From contig NZ_AUEA01000007.1 in NCBI RefSeq assembly GCF_000425745.1, positions 62,001-126,000 of the forward strand: a stretch of DNA of 64,000 nt, read 5' to 3'. A program made the position numbers and the translations under genes. The DNA is from Pseudomonas cremoricolorata DSM 17059 = NBRC 16634 (lineage in GTDB: Bacteria > Pseudomonadota > Gammaproteobacteria > Pseudomonadales > Pseudomonadaceae). Under the pieces are notes generated by a model. It was not told the DNA's origin, searched no databases, and worked only from the letters and a program-made list of their open reading frames with translations. Shown in pieces: positions 25,028-33,264 of the stretch (positions are counted from its first letter, which is position 1; every line of letters begins with the position of its first letter).

Positions 25028-26236
25028 TTAAATGAGGGACTCACAGGCCTTACGCAGGCGCGCACAGCCGTCCTGGATGACTGCGTCGCCACTGGCGAAT
25101 GACAATCGGACATAAGGGCTGATGCCGTACGCCTCGCCCACCACTGCGGCCACACCGGCCTCTTCCAGCCAGAAACCGACGACGTCTGCGTCGCTTGTGA
25201 GCAGCTTGCCTTTGGGTGTTTTCTTACCCACCAAGCCCTGTACGTTCACGAATATGTAAAAGGCGCCGTCCGGGATGGTGAAGGACAAGCCGGGGATCTT
25301 TTCGAGTAAACCCGCCATCAGGTTGCGGCGTGCCTGATAGAGGCTGGCCATGGCTTTGACTGGAGTCTGATCGCCTGCAAATGCCGCCACGGCGGCTGCC
25401 TGGCTGATGGAGCTGGGACAGGTGGTGCTTTGCGACAGCAATTTGCCGATAGCCGCGATCAACCATTTTGGCCCCGCGCCAAAGCCCAGCCGCCATCCGG
25501 TCATCGCGTAGCCTTTGGAAGCGCCGTTGATGATCAACAGGCGATCCTTCAAGTCTGGCGCGGCAGCCGCGAACGAAACATGGCGTTTATCGCCATAGAC
25601 GAAATGCTCGTAGATCTCGTCCGACATCACCAACACATGCGGATGGTCGCGCAGAACGTGGGCCAGGTCTTCCAGCTCGCTCCTGGAGTAAACGGCGCCG
25701 CTTGGATTATTCGGGCTGTTGAGGATCAGCCACTTCGTCCTGGGTGTGATCGCACTTGCGAGATCCGCCGCCGTCAATTTGAAGCCGCTGGCTTCACGGC
25801 CTTCGATTACAACCGGAAGGCCACCGCTGAGTTTGGTGATGTCCGGATAGGACACCCAGTAAGGGGTATGCACGATGACTTCATCACCGGGGTCGAGCGT
25901 GGCGGCCAACGCCTCGAAGATGATTTGTTTGCCACCAGTACCTGCGACTACTTCGTCGACGGTGAATTCCAAACCGTTGTCGCGCCAAAGCTTGCTGACG
26001 ATAGCGTCTCGTAAAGCAGGAGTGCCCAGTGTGCTGGTGTAGTGGGTCTCACCATCGGCCATTGCCTTGGTCGCGGCATCGAGGATGTGCGAGGGCGTGT
26101 CGAGATCGGGTTCACCCACGGTGAAGTTGACGATATCGCGACCTTCGGCCCGTAGCTTCGCTACCAGTGCATTGGCAGCGATGCTCGGAGACGGAGCGAT
26201 GCTTGAGACGCGTTTGGACAGGAACCGAGTTGTCAT
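25028..26236 (-). CDS. PLP-dependent class I aminotransferase (aspartate aminotransferase-like)
   Basis: 402 residues, fold type I. The PLP lysine is Lys241 in NGASKGYAMTGWRLGFG, the cofactor-binding SPNNPSG lies at 174-180, SDEIYEH at 205-211, and the substrate-carboxylate Arg in SPYVRLSF near the C-terminus. The start at 26236 gives the typical MTTRFLSKRV. Only 10 bases separate it from the upstream RraA-type gene, so they form an operon. It probably transaminates an acidic amino acid brought in by the adjacent symporter. Confidence 0.9.
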   Translation of the reverse strand: MTTRFLSKRVSSIAPSPSIAANALVAKLRAEGRDIVNFTVGEPDLDTPSHILDAATKAMADGETHYTSTLGTPALRDAIVSKLWRDNGLEFTVDEVVAGTGGKQIIFEALAATLDPGDEVIVHTPYWVSYPDITKLSGGLPVVIEGREASGFKLTAADLASAITPRTKWLILNSPNNPSGAVYSRSELEDLAHVLRDHPHVLVMSDEIYEHFVYGDKRHVSFAAAAPDLKDRLLIINGASKGYAMTGWRLGFGAGPKWLIAAIGKLLSQSTTCPSSISQAAAVAAFAGDQTPVKAMASLYQARRNLMAGLLEKIPGLSFTIPDGAFYIFVNVQGLVGKKTPKGKLLTSDADVVGFWLEEAGVAAVVGEAYGISPYVRLSFASGDAVIQDGCARLRKACESLI

Positions 26237-26246
26237 GCTCTTCACC

Positions 26247-26909
26247 TCACAACAGGCCAGCTTTGGAAAGGGCGTTATTGATCCAGGATTGTTCAGGTGA
26301 GCCGTTGGCAATCTCGGCTTTGACACGCTCTTCCAGAGCCTCATGGTTTCGAGCCATACCCAGGACGTCTTCTGCGACGGCTTGAGGGAAGCAAACCAAG
26401 CCATCTTCGTCACCCACCACGATATCGCCAGGGTGAATCACCATCCCGCCGATACTCACAGGAACGTTGATCTCGCCTGGACCTGTCTTGTACGGACCGC
26501 AATGCACAACGGCGCGCGCATAGCATGGAGTCGCCTCGAAGCTTGCAACGTCACGGATGGCGCCATCGATGACGAAGCCCGCGCAGCCCCTCTGGAGGGC
26601 GTAGAGCTTGATCAACTCGCCGATGACTGCGTTGGTAGTGTCGCCCTGGGCATCGACCACCAACACATCGCCCGGGCGAAGCATGGTGAGGGCTTTGTAG
26701 ATGTAAAGGTTGTCACCCGGGCGGGTTTTCACGGTGAAGGCGGTGCCAACCAGCTTTCCGCTCTTGTTGTAGCGAGTCAGTCCCCTTACACCCACGTGAC
26801 GACCCATGTTGTCACTGATGTGTGGGGTGACGACGGTGCGAAATGCCGCGATCAGGTCGGTGGATGCTGAGGTTGCTGGCGGATTTATACGAGTGCCGGG
26901 GAAGGACAT
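26247..26909 (-). CDS. RraA-family aldolase (4-hydroxy-4-methyl-2-oxoglutarate/CHA aldolase type)
   Basis: 220 residues. The active-site elements are NAVIGELI (Glu98) and DGAIRD (Arg119-Asp120), the residues that bind the divalent metal and pyruvate enolate in HMG/CHA aldolases; true RraA regulators are shorter and lack catalytic function. The classic reaction cleaves 4-hydroxy-4-methyl-2-oxoglutarate to two pyruvates. First gene of the operon aldolase-aminotransferase-symporter, divergent from a LysR gene. Oxaloacetate decarboxylase activity is an alternative. Confidence 0.87.
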   Translation of the reverse strand: MSFPGTRINPPATSASTDLIAAFRTVVTPHISDNMGRHVGVRGLTRYNKSGKLVGTAFTVKTRPGDNLYIYKALTMLRPGDVLVVDAQGDTTNAVIGELIKLYALQRGCAGFVIDGAIRDVASFEATPCYARAVVHCGPYKTGPGEINVPVSIGGMVIHPGDIVVGDEDGLVCFPQAVAEDVLGMARNHEALEERVKAEIANGSPEQSWINNALSKAGLL

Positions 26910-26979
26910 GGAGTCTCCGTGATGCTTGTTCTTTTGTTCGGAAACTGATCTTAGGACGAAGACTTTTAGAGTTTTAGCG

Positions 26980-27001
26980 ATATTTATCTATGTATCAATA
27001 T
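26980..27001. promoter_or_regulatory. LysR-type operator candidate between the aldolase operon and its LysR gene
   Basis: ATATT (26980-26984) and AATAT (26997-27001) form an inverted repeat with a 12-base AT-rich spacer, close to the T-N11-A architecture of LysR sites. It lies in the 189-base divergent region, suitable for control of both directions. Confidence 0.4.
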
Positions 27002-27098
27002 TCCCTTTTGGAATGATTCTTCTGTACCGTAGCCGAGGGTAGGGGGCACCTACCGTCAAGACTGACGATGCCGTCACGCGGCACATGGAGTAGGGCGC

Positions 27099-28007
27099 AT
27101 GATCACCTTCAAGCAGCTAGAGGCACTGTACTGGATCGTCGAGATGCGCAGTTTCGAACTGGCAGCCACCAAGTTGAACATGACTCAGTCAGCCATCTCG
27201 AAACGTGTACAGGAGCTGGAAATGGCTCTGGATATCGAAATTTTCGACAGGGCCAAGCGTAATGCCAGGCTGACTGAAAAAGGCACGGAGCTCTATCAAT
27301 ACGCCGCTGACCTGCTGGGTCAGCGTGATGTGATGCTGGAGCGGGTAAGTGCCAAACGTGTTCTCGTTCGACGGTTCAGGTTAGGGGTCACCGAGCTCAC
27401 GGCTTTGACTTGGCTACCCGGCCTCATTGAAAGTATGCGTGATGCTTATCCGCTGGTTACCATCGAGCCGTCTGTAGAGTTGAGTACAGAACTTTTTAAA
27501 AAGCTGGAAGCGGATCAGCTCGATCTGATCATCGTTCCCGATATTTTCGATGATGCCAGATTTCAATCGACGCCTTTACAAACGGTCGAAAATGTCTGGA
27601 TGTGTTCGCCTGATTTATATTCCGGCAAGGATCCGATCGAGCTTCAGGCATTGGGGCAATTCACAGTGCTGACGCAAGGTGGTAGTTCGGGGACTGGTTT
27701 GATCTATGACAGATGGTTTAGCCAGCATGATGTAAGGTTCAACAGGGCTATTGTCAGTAATTATTTGGTGGCACAAGTTGGACTGACCTTATCGGGGCTC
27801 GGTATCAGCTATCTGCCCAAGGAATGCATGTCGTTCCTGATCGATCAGGGACAACTGTCGATCATCAATACGACTACCCGCCTGCCTCTGATCCGGTATT
27901 CGGCCGTGCACCGTGTCGATAGGGTGTTAGGGCTTACCGCAGAGGTATCCAAGCTTGCAGAGCGGTTGTGTAATTTCAAACAACTGCATCTTCTGAAGCA
28001 TCTCTAG
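27099..28007 (+). CDS. LysR-family regulator, divergent from the aldolase operon
   Basis: 302 residues with the N-terminal helix-turn-helix (FKQLEALYWIVEMRSFELAATKLNMTQSAISKRVQELE) and a LysR substrate-binding domain. Divergent orientation from the aldolase-aminotransferase-symporter operon, with an inverted repeat between them, marks it as the likely local activator. Base composition is lower in GC than the flanking core genes, consistent with acquisition. Confidence 0.9.
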   Translation: MITFKQLEALYWIVEMRSFELAATKLNMTQSAISKRVQELEMALDIEIFDRAKRNARLTEKGTELYQYAADLLGQRDVMLERVSAKRVLVRRFRLGVTELTALTWLPGLIESMRDAYPLVTIEPSVELSTELFKKLEADQLDLIIVPDIFDDARFQSTPLQTVENVWMCSPDLYSGKDPIELQALGQFTVLTQGGSSGTGLIYDRWFSQHDVRFNRAIVSNYLVAQVGLTLSGLGISYLPKECMSFLIDQGQLSIINTTTRLPLIRYSAVHRVDRVLGLTAEVSKLAERLCNFKQLHLLKHL

Positions 28008-28111
28008 GTGCCGCCTGGTCGATCATGGATGGTCATTCCTGGCTGATTCAGCGGCTATCGGTTGATTCAGTTGCGCCATGTGCGCAGACACAATCACTAT
28101 TCCTGGCCGCT

Positions 28112-28132
28112 AGTATCAGCCCTGCTGATACT
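28112..28132. promoter_or_regulatory. Perfect inverted repeat upstream of the MFS-LysR-lyase operon
   Basis: AGTATCAGC and GCTGATACT flank a 3-base centre, a 21-base perfect palindrome about 100 bases before the MFS start. A direct repeat TGATTCAG (28044-28051 and 28063-28070) lies further upstream. This is a strong operator candidate for the LysR protein of the operon or for a GntR-like repressor elsewhere. Confidence 0.45.
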
Positions 28133-28230
28133 GTAATTGCCCCTGCTGTTTCTCTAAATCTTCAGTCGTAGACTCGTGGCATCCGGTCATCCAGGCCGGG
28201 CACAACTACAAGAAGCAAGCGGAGAAACGC

Positions 28231-29583
28231 ATGAGCGGGCAAATTTCGTTCGAAGACCTCCCCCTGAGCCGTTTTCATATTCGGACGGTGTTCAGCGGTA
28301 CTGGCGGTCAATTCAGTGACGGGTTCGTGCTAGGCATCATCGGCATTGCCGTCAGCATGGCGGCAGGCCCTCTGCAATTGAATGCGCTGTGGATGGGTCT
28401 GCTTGGCGCGGCGTCATTGGCCGGGCTGTTCCTCGGCAGCCTGTTTGCCGGGCCGCTGGCCGACAAGTTCGGTCGTCGCACGATCTTCGCTTGGGACATG
28501 CTGTTGTTCGCGGCGATCTCCGCTTCGCAGTTCTTCGTCACGTCCCCGGAACAACTGCTGGGCTTGCGCTTGTTGCTGGGTCTGGTGCTGGGCTTCGACT
28601 ACGTGGTCAGCAAGTCGCTGGTCACCGAATTCGCTCCGCGCCGCTACCGCGGGCGACTGCTCAGTGTGCTGGCAGCGGCATGGGCAGCCGGCTATGTGGC
28701 GGCGTATCTGGTGGGTTTTGCCCTGCGCGATTCAGGGCCCGACGCCTGGCGTCTGATGTTGGCGCTCAGTGGCGTGCCTGCGCTGCTGATCCTGCCACTG
28801 CGCCTGGGCGTTCCCGAGTCACCGATCTGGCTGATGGCCAAGGGTCGCAGCGAGGAGGCACTGGCCATCGTTCGCGCCAAGTTTGGCGCCAACGTGACGC
28901 TGCCCGCGGCGCCTGCCGCAAGGCCCGCCCGTGGCAGCTTCAGCGAGTTGATGAGCAAACGCTGGCGTAAAAACACGCTGGTTGGTTGTGTGTTCTATAC
29001 CTGCCAGGTCATTCCATTCTTTGCCCTCGGGACCTTCTCACCGCGCGTGCTCGAAGCCCTGAATGTCGAGGACAAGTTCGTCGGCGGCCTGGTCTACAAC
29101 GTCTTGCTGATGACCGGCGCACTGCTCGGGCTGATGATCATCGACCGCATTTCACGTCGGGCATTTCTGATCGGTACGTTCTACCTCAGTGCCATCGGCC
29201 TGGCGGTGCTGGCCTGGGGCAGCTTCGGGCCGTTGGGTACGATTCTCGCCTTTGGCTTCTTCGCCTGTGTGCTGGCTGCCGCGGTGAACCTCGAATTCGT
29301 CTACCCACCCGAGTTGTTCCCAACGCACCTTCGAGCCTCCGGGATTGGCCTTGCAGTGGCTTCCAGCCGATTCGGTTCGGCCTTCGCGACCTTCATGTTG
29401 CCAATCGCCGTGCAGAACCTTGGGGTCCATTCAGCCTTGGGAATCTGTGTGGGGGTGTTGGTGTTCGGTGGGATCTTCTGCCACCTGTTCGGCCCTGAAA
29501 CCAGTCAGGAACAGCTGGCAGCCGTGCATCCTGAAGCGCAGGCTGGCGCTGCGGTCGACGAGCGACCCGCCAACGTCCACTGA
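28231..29583 (+). CDS. MFS transporter, metabolite:H+ symporter type
   Basis: 450 residues, 12 helices. It has the MFS loop GPLADKFGRRTIF, then RYRGRLLSVLAAAW, and PESPIWLMAKGRSEEAL after helix 6, as in aromatic-acid or sugar acid carriers. First gene of an operon: a LysR gene starts 17 bases after its stop and a lyase gene overlaps that. It probably imports the substrate or co-substrate of the lyase. Paralogous to the carrier at 15991-17352. Confidence 0.89.
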   Translation: MSGQISFEDLPLSRFHIRTVFSGTGGQFSDGFVLGIIGIAVSMAAGPLQLNALWMGLLGAASLAGLFLGSLFAGPLADKFGRRTIFAWDMLLFAAISASQFFVTSPEQLLGLRLLLGLVLGFDYVVSKSLVTEFAPRRYRGRLLSVLAAAWAAGYVAAYLVGFALRDSGPDAWRLMLALSGVPALLILPLRLGVPESPIWLMAKGRSEEALAIVRAKFGANVTLPAAPAARPARGSFSELMSKRWRKNTLVGCVFYTCQVIPFFALGTFSPRVLEALNVEDKFVGGLVYNVLLMTGALLGLMIIDRISRRAFLIGTFYLSAIGLAVLAWGSFGPLGTILAFGFFACVLAAAVNLEFVYPPELFPTHLRASGIGLAVASSRFGSAFATFMLPIAVQNLGVHSALGICVGVLVFGGIFCHLFGPETSQEQLAAVHPEAQAGAAVDERPANVH

Positions 29584-29600
29584 GCGGCCAGGAGATACCC

Positions 29601-30590
29601 ATGACCAGCAATCGACTCATCGACATGCACGCCGTGCAGGTATTCATTGCCGTGTCCGAGGAGGGCAGCATGTCGGGCGCGGCAAATCGCATGGGTATTT
29701 CTCAGTCCGGTGTGTCGCAGATGGTTCGCCAACTGGAGGACGAACTGGGTGTGGTGCTGGTCGACCGGACCACTCGCCCGCTGACGCTCACGGCGTTCGG
29801 CATCGCCCTGCGCAATCGCGGCGCGTTGCTCAGCGATGAACTGATGAATCTCAAGGCGCAGGTGCTCGATGCGGGGCGCGGTGTGAAGCCGGACCTGCGC
29901 CTGGGGCTGGTGGATTCCTTCGCCGCGACCTGTGGCTCGATGCTGACCCGCCGGCTGCTGGGGCAAGTCGCGCAATTGTCGGTACGAACCGGACTCAGCC
30001 CACAGCAAGGCGAATCCTTGTTGCGTCGCGATCTGGACTTGATCGTCACCAGCGACCCGTTAATGGATATCAGCGACGTCATTCGCTATCGGCTGTTCAC
30101 CGAACGTTATTTCGTCATCACGCCAACGTCGCAACAGCAAAAACTGGACAGCATCGAGGACATTCGCGCGCTGGCGAATGTGCTGCCCGTGGTGCGCTTC
30201 AACCGCAGTTCCCAAGTGGGGCGGCAGATCGAGCGTCATCTACGCAGCCTGAATGTCCGCGTGCCCAATCGCCTGGAACTGGACAACGCCGACGCCCTGA
30301 CCGCCATGGTCGCCGAGGGCATCGGTTGGGCTGTCACCAGTCCCATGTGTTTCCTCCAGGCCATGCCGTGGGTGGACGACGTCACTGCCCACCTCACCCC
30401 GCAACTGAGCGCTGAGCGCTCGCTGTATCTGGTGGCCAGGCGCAACGAATACAGCGCTTTCTTCGCAGATGCCTGCGAGTCAGCGCGTGCCGTCATTCTC
30501 GACTCCTTCCTGCCGCGACTGAAGTCGTTGGGCAAGGGCGTCGAGGATCTAGTGAAACTGGATGAGGGAGATACCCGTGAATACTTTTGA
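29601..30590 (+). CDS. LysR-family regulator within the MFS-lyase operon
   Basis: 329 residues, N-terminal helix-turn-helix (MHAVQVFIAVSEEGSMSGAANRMGISQSGVSQMVRQLE) and LysR effector domain. It is transcribed in line with the carrier and the lyase, not divergently, so it is probably co-transcribed and autoregulated. The 3' end overlaps the start of the lyase gene. Confidence 0.88.
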   Translation: MTSNRLIDMHAVQVFIAVSEEGSMSGAANRMGISQSGVSQMVRQLEDELGVVLVDRTTRPLTLTAFGIALRNRGALLSDELMNLKAQVLDAGRGVKPDLRLGLVDSFAATCGSMLTRRLLGQVAQLSVRTGLSPQQGESLLRRDLDLIVTSDPLMDISDVIRYRLFTERYFVITPTSQQQKLDSIEDIRALANVLPVVRFNRSSQVGRQIERHLRSLNVRVPNRLELDNADALTAMVAEGIGWAVTSPMCFLQAMPWVDDVTAHLTPQLSAERSLYLVARRNEYSAFFADACESARAVILDSFLPRLKSLGKGVEDLVKLDEGDTREYF

Positions 30591-31992
30591 TCGTGTCGAT
30601 GTGCGTGTCGAACAGGATTACGTCGGCCAAGTGCAGATTCCACTGGCCAAACTGTATGGCGTCAACAGCGTGCGAGGCTTTGACAACCTGACCGTTTCCC
30701 CGCTGTCAGTCGCTCATTATCCGGCGTTCCGCGACGCCTTCGCGCAATGCAAATGGGCTGCTGCACTCGCCAACCTCGACTGCGGGGTAATTCCCAGCGC
30801 CCAGGCCCAGGCCATCGTGCAGGCGTGTCGTTCTGTGATTGCCGGCGAGTGCGACGAGTCGCTGATCGTCGACTTGCTGGAAGGCTCGGGTGGCACCTCG
30901 ACCAACATGAACTTCAACGAGGTGATCGCCAACCGTGCCCAGCAGTTGCTGGGTCATCAAGCCGGCAGCTATGAGGTGATGCATCCGAACGACCACGTCA
31001 ATATCTCGCAGTCCACCAATGACGTGTACCCAGCGGCGCTGAAGATCGGCACGCATTCGATGCTTGCAGGCTTGATCGAGCAGGTTCGCTTGCTGGCGGA
31101 TGTATTCGAGGCCAAGTCCGAACAGTTCGCTGATGTTTTGCACTTAGGTCGCACTTGCCTGCAAGACGCCCAGCCAATGCGTCTTGGCCAATTGTTCTCA
31201 GGTTATGCCTCACTGACTCGGCGGCTTGCCGAGGAGTTGGTCGCCGTGCGCGACAAACTGCGCACCCTGCCATTGGGCGGCACCGCAATCGGCACCGGCT
31301 TTGGCGCCCCGGCGGGTTATCGTGCAGCGGTATATGAGCACCTGGGACGAATTACCGACGTTCATTACCTGGCGCCTGCCAACCCGTTCGATGCCATGCA
31401 GAACATGGACGTATTTGCCCGTGTTTCCGGTGAACTTCGGACCTGTTCCGCATCGCTGGCAAAGATCGCGTCCGACCTCATCAAACTGTCCTCAGGCCCG
31501 GTGGGTGGGGTGGGTGAAGTCAAGCTGCCAGAAGCCCAGGCGGGTTCATCGATCATGCCAGGCAAGATCAACCCGGTACTGCCGATGGCGATGATTCAAC
31601 TGAGTTTCGCCGTGATCGGCAATGACGTCGCGGTGGCCCAGGCCGTGCAATACGGTGAACTTGAAATCAACCACTTCGAGCCAGTGGTAGCGTCGCGGGT
31701 GTTCGATAGCATCACGCTGCTGACCCAAGGGATTCAGCGTTTTCGCGAGAAGTGCGTGGCCGGTATCCAGGCGGACGAAGCGCGCAACCTTGCGCACCTG
31801 AAAGACTCCATGGCCGTTGCCACTGCGCTGGTGCCCAGCCTGGGTTATGCCAAAGTCAGCAAGTTGGCCCGCCAATCGGTCGAGCAGCAGCGATCGCTGT
31901 TGGCGATCATGGCAGACCTGGGCGTGATGACCGAAGCCCAGGCCATGGCGGCCATCGACGAGGCCTCGTATCCGGTGTTCGAGGAGCGGTGA
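30577..31992 (+). CDS. Aspartase/fumarase-superfamily lyase (aspartate ammonia-lyase-like)
   Basis: 471 residues. The superfamily signature GSSIMPGKINPVLP contains the catalytic Ser (324/325) and Lys330; other conserved regions are SGGTSTNMNFNEVIANRA (104-121) and HPNDHVNISQSTNDVYPAA (136-154). The signature is closer to aspartases than to class II fumarases, but related C-N lyases cleave N-substituted aspartates. A GTG start at 30577 behind AGGGAG is preferred to an ATG at 30562. Location with a dedicated carrier and LysR points to a catabolic role rather than the TCA cycle. Confidence 0.85.
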   Translation: MNTFDRVDVRVEQDYVGQVQIPLAKLYGVNSVRGFDNLTVSPLSVAHYPAFRDAFAQCKWAAALANLDCGVIPSAQAQAIVQACRSVIAGECDESLIVDLLEGSGGTSTNMNFNEVIANRAQQLLGHQAGSYEVMHPNDHVNISQSTNDVYPAALKIGTHSMLAGLIEQVRLLADVFEAKSEQFADVLHLGRTCLQDAQPMRLGQLFSGYASLTRRLAEELVAVRDKLRTLPLGGTAIGTGFGAPAGYRAAVYEHLGRITDVHYLAPANPFDAMQNMDVFARVSGELRTCSASLAKIASDLIKLSSGPVGGVGEVKLPEAQAGSSIMPGKINPVLPMAMIQLSFAVIGNDVAVAQAVQYGELEINHFEPVVASRVFDSITLLTQGIQRFREKCVAGIQADEARNLAHLKDSMAVATALVPSLGYAKVSKLARQSVEQQRSLLAIMADLGVMTEAQAMAAIDEASYPVFEER

Positions 31993-32138
31993 TCGACGTG
32001 CGGATTTGCCTAGGCTTGCATGCGTAGAGGGTTCTTACACAACCTGTAGCGGCTGTCGCGTTGACACTCGGCGGGCAAGCAATCGCCTGCCGAGTGGAAA
32101 AATGTCGCGTTGTCCTAGGTGAGTACGACGTACAGGTC

Positions 32139-32166
32139 GATAATGGCCCCCACTCACAAGGGCCAT
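32139..32166 (+). promoter_or_regulatory. GATAAT box and palindrome before arfB copy 2
   Basis: GATAAT (32139-32144) overlaps ATGGCCC (32143-32149), complementary to GGGCCAT (32160-32166) across a 10-base spacer; the ATG is at 32170. The arms are identical to copy 1 while the spacer differs in length and sequence, so the pairing itself seems to be selected. Confidence 0.5.
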
Positions 32167-32169
32167 TTC

Positions 32170-32583
32170 ATGCTGATCATTTCCAATGCAGTGCACCTGC
32201 CTGATACCGACATCGAACTGTCCTACATCCGCGCGCAAGGCGCGGGCGGGCAGAACGTCAACAAGGTTTCCAGCGCGGTGCACTTGCGTTTCGACATCAA
32301 GGCCTCGTCGCTGCCCGAGTTCTACAAAGAGCGCCTGCTGGCCCTGAGCGACTCGCGCATCACCGCCGACGGCGTGCTGATTCTCAAGGCCCAGCAGTAC
32401 CGCACCCAGGAACAGAACCGCACCGACGCCCTGGCGCGACTGGCCGAGTTGATTCTGGCGGCCGGCAAAACCGAGAAGAAACGCCGCCCCACCAAACCCA
32501 CCCTCGGCTCCAAGACGCGACGTCTGGTCGGTAAAGCCAGGCGAGGTTCGGTGAAGGCGGGGCGGGGTAAGGTGGATTTCTAA
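32170..32583 (+). CDS. arfB: Alternative ribosome-rescue factor ArfB, copy 2
   Basis: 137 residues, with the same GGQ motif (26-28) and basic tail as the copy at 20376. Differences: S7A, S13T, an Arg to Ser near residue 61, and two Glu changes (to Ala and Val) in the second half. None touches the catalytic loop, so both copies should be functional peptidyl-tRNA hydrolases. Two arfB genes so close together are unusual; one was probably brought in, or duplicated, together with the accessory segment. Confidence 0.94.
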   Translation: MLIISNAVHLPDTDIELSYIRAQGAGGQNVNKVSSAVHLRFDIKASSLPEFYKERLLALSDSRITADGVLILKAQQYRTQEQNRTDALARLAELILAAGKTEKKRRPTKPTLGSKTRRLVGKARRGSVKAGRGKVDF

Positions 32584-32614
32584 GCGTGTTGTGTTGCTGG
32601 CTTCGCGGACGGCA

Positions 32615-32872
32615 TCACGGCGCCTGCTGATCACGCTGCAAGACGAAGCTGGTCAGCGCCTGGATCATCTGCACCTGATGGACCGTGTTGACCAGCATCG
32701 GCACCCCAGGCTCGCCGGCGTTGGCGCAGATGTATTCGTCCAGGGTGGTTTTGATGCCGGACATCAGTTCCAGGGTGTGGGTCAAGGCGTCGGCGGGGTC
32801 GAGATCGGGGTTGATCAGGTAGTAGTTACTGGAATGCTGAGAGCTGGCAGGTGCGGGGATAGGCGTTTTCAT
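32615..32872 (-). CDS. Small pseudomonad protein of DUF3077/DUF6124 type, copy 2
   Basis: 85 residues. From residue 18 (NYYLINPDLDPADALTHTLELM) it is almost identical to the copy at 20821, but the first 17 residues differ (MKTPIPAPASSQHSS). Function unknown. It has the same conserved upstream promoter and leader, but without the U-run of the terminator, so its expression may be less attenuated than that of copy 1. Confidence 0.75.
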   Translation of the reverse strand: MKTPIPAPASSQHSSNYYLINPDLDPADALTHTLELMSGIKTTLDEYICANAGEPGVPMLVNTVHQVQMIQALTSFVLQRDQQAP

Positions 32873-33068
32873 AAGGCAGTCTCTGGCTTGCAAATGACCA
32901 GCCGCCACCCAACCTTCTCACGGGTGTGGGTGGCAGCCATGCGCGGGGTGAGAAACCGAGGCAAGCAGAGAAACCCGGCCAGACCGAAGTCTGCCCACGC
33001 ATGGCCGCCATAGACGGCGACCGAACTCTGCTGCGTTCGGGTTCTCACACCCGGTCGTTGAAACGACG
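32873..33068 (-). ncRNA. Structured leader of the small DUF gene, copy 2
   Basis: About 196 nt. The same elements as copy 1: GTCGT/ACGAC hairpin (33067-33054), GTGAGAA (33048-33042), the cUUCGg hairpin (32993-32980), TTCTCAC (32954-32948), second GTGAGAA (32921-32915) and the 9-bp hairpin (32936-32902). In that hairpin a G-to-T change leaves a G-U wobble, so the stem survives. It is followed by CTGGTCATTTG rather than a T-run, so it should not terminate efficiently. Confidence 0.55.
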
Positions 33069-33074
33069 CGGTGG

Positions 33075-33116
33075 ACGTTAGTCCTGAAGCATTTCCCCGA
33101 CAACGGCGAAGGTTCG
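33075..33116 (-). promoter_or_regulatory. Promoter-like element and palindrome driving the leader, copy 2
   Basis: TTGTCG (33103-33098), 17-base spacer, TAACGT (33080-33075), with CGAAGGTTCG (33107-33116) just upstream. Identical to the element in copy 1 over 72 bases. Confidence 0.45.
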
Positions 33117-33264
33117 GCGTGGCGCGTAGGATAGTTCGCCACTGTGTAGATCTTGAAGGATTCGGTGTTGGATTCAGAAAGGTCCTACAGGACATGAGCG
33201 GCTGCGACCAAGGACTGGCCGCTATGTGCAGGTTGGCGAAGCCCTATGGCGGGCCTCATCCTGA

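Larger units (their letters stand above)
32139..33192. repeat. Direct repeat copy 2 (arfB, small DUF gene and its leader)
   Basis: The second copy of the block at 20346-21403, in the same orientation, 11,793 bases further on. The arfB products differ at five of 137 residues, the DUF products mainly in the first 17 residues. Stems of the leader hairpins are retained, but the terminator U-run and the arfB/DUF intergenic hairpin are lost. Confidence 0.85.

Noticed and set aside
32869..33195. Open frame through the second DUF leader, with a partial counterpart at 21233-21481
   Set aside because: The peptide-like similarity follows from DNA conservation of the leader. The frame is interrupted in copy 1, and changes between copies preserve stems rather than codons, which favours RNA.
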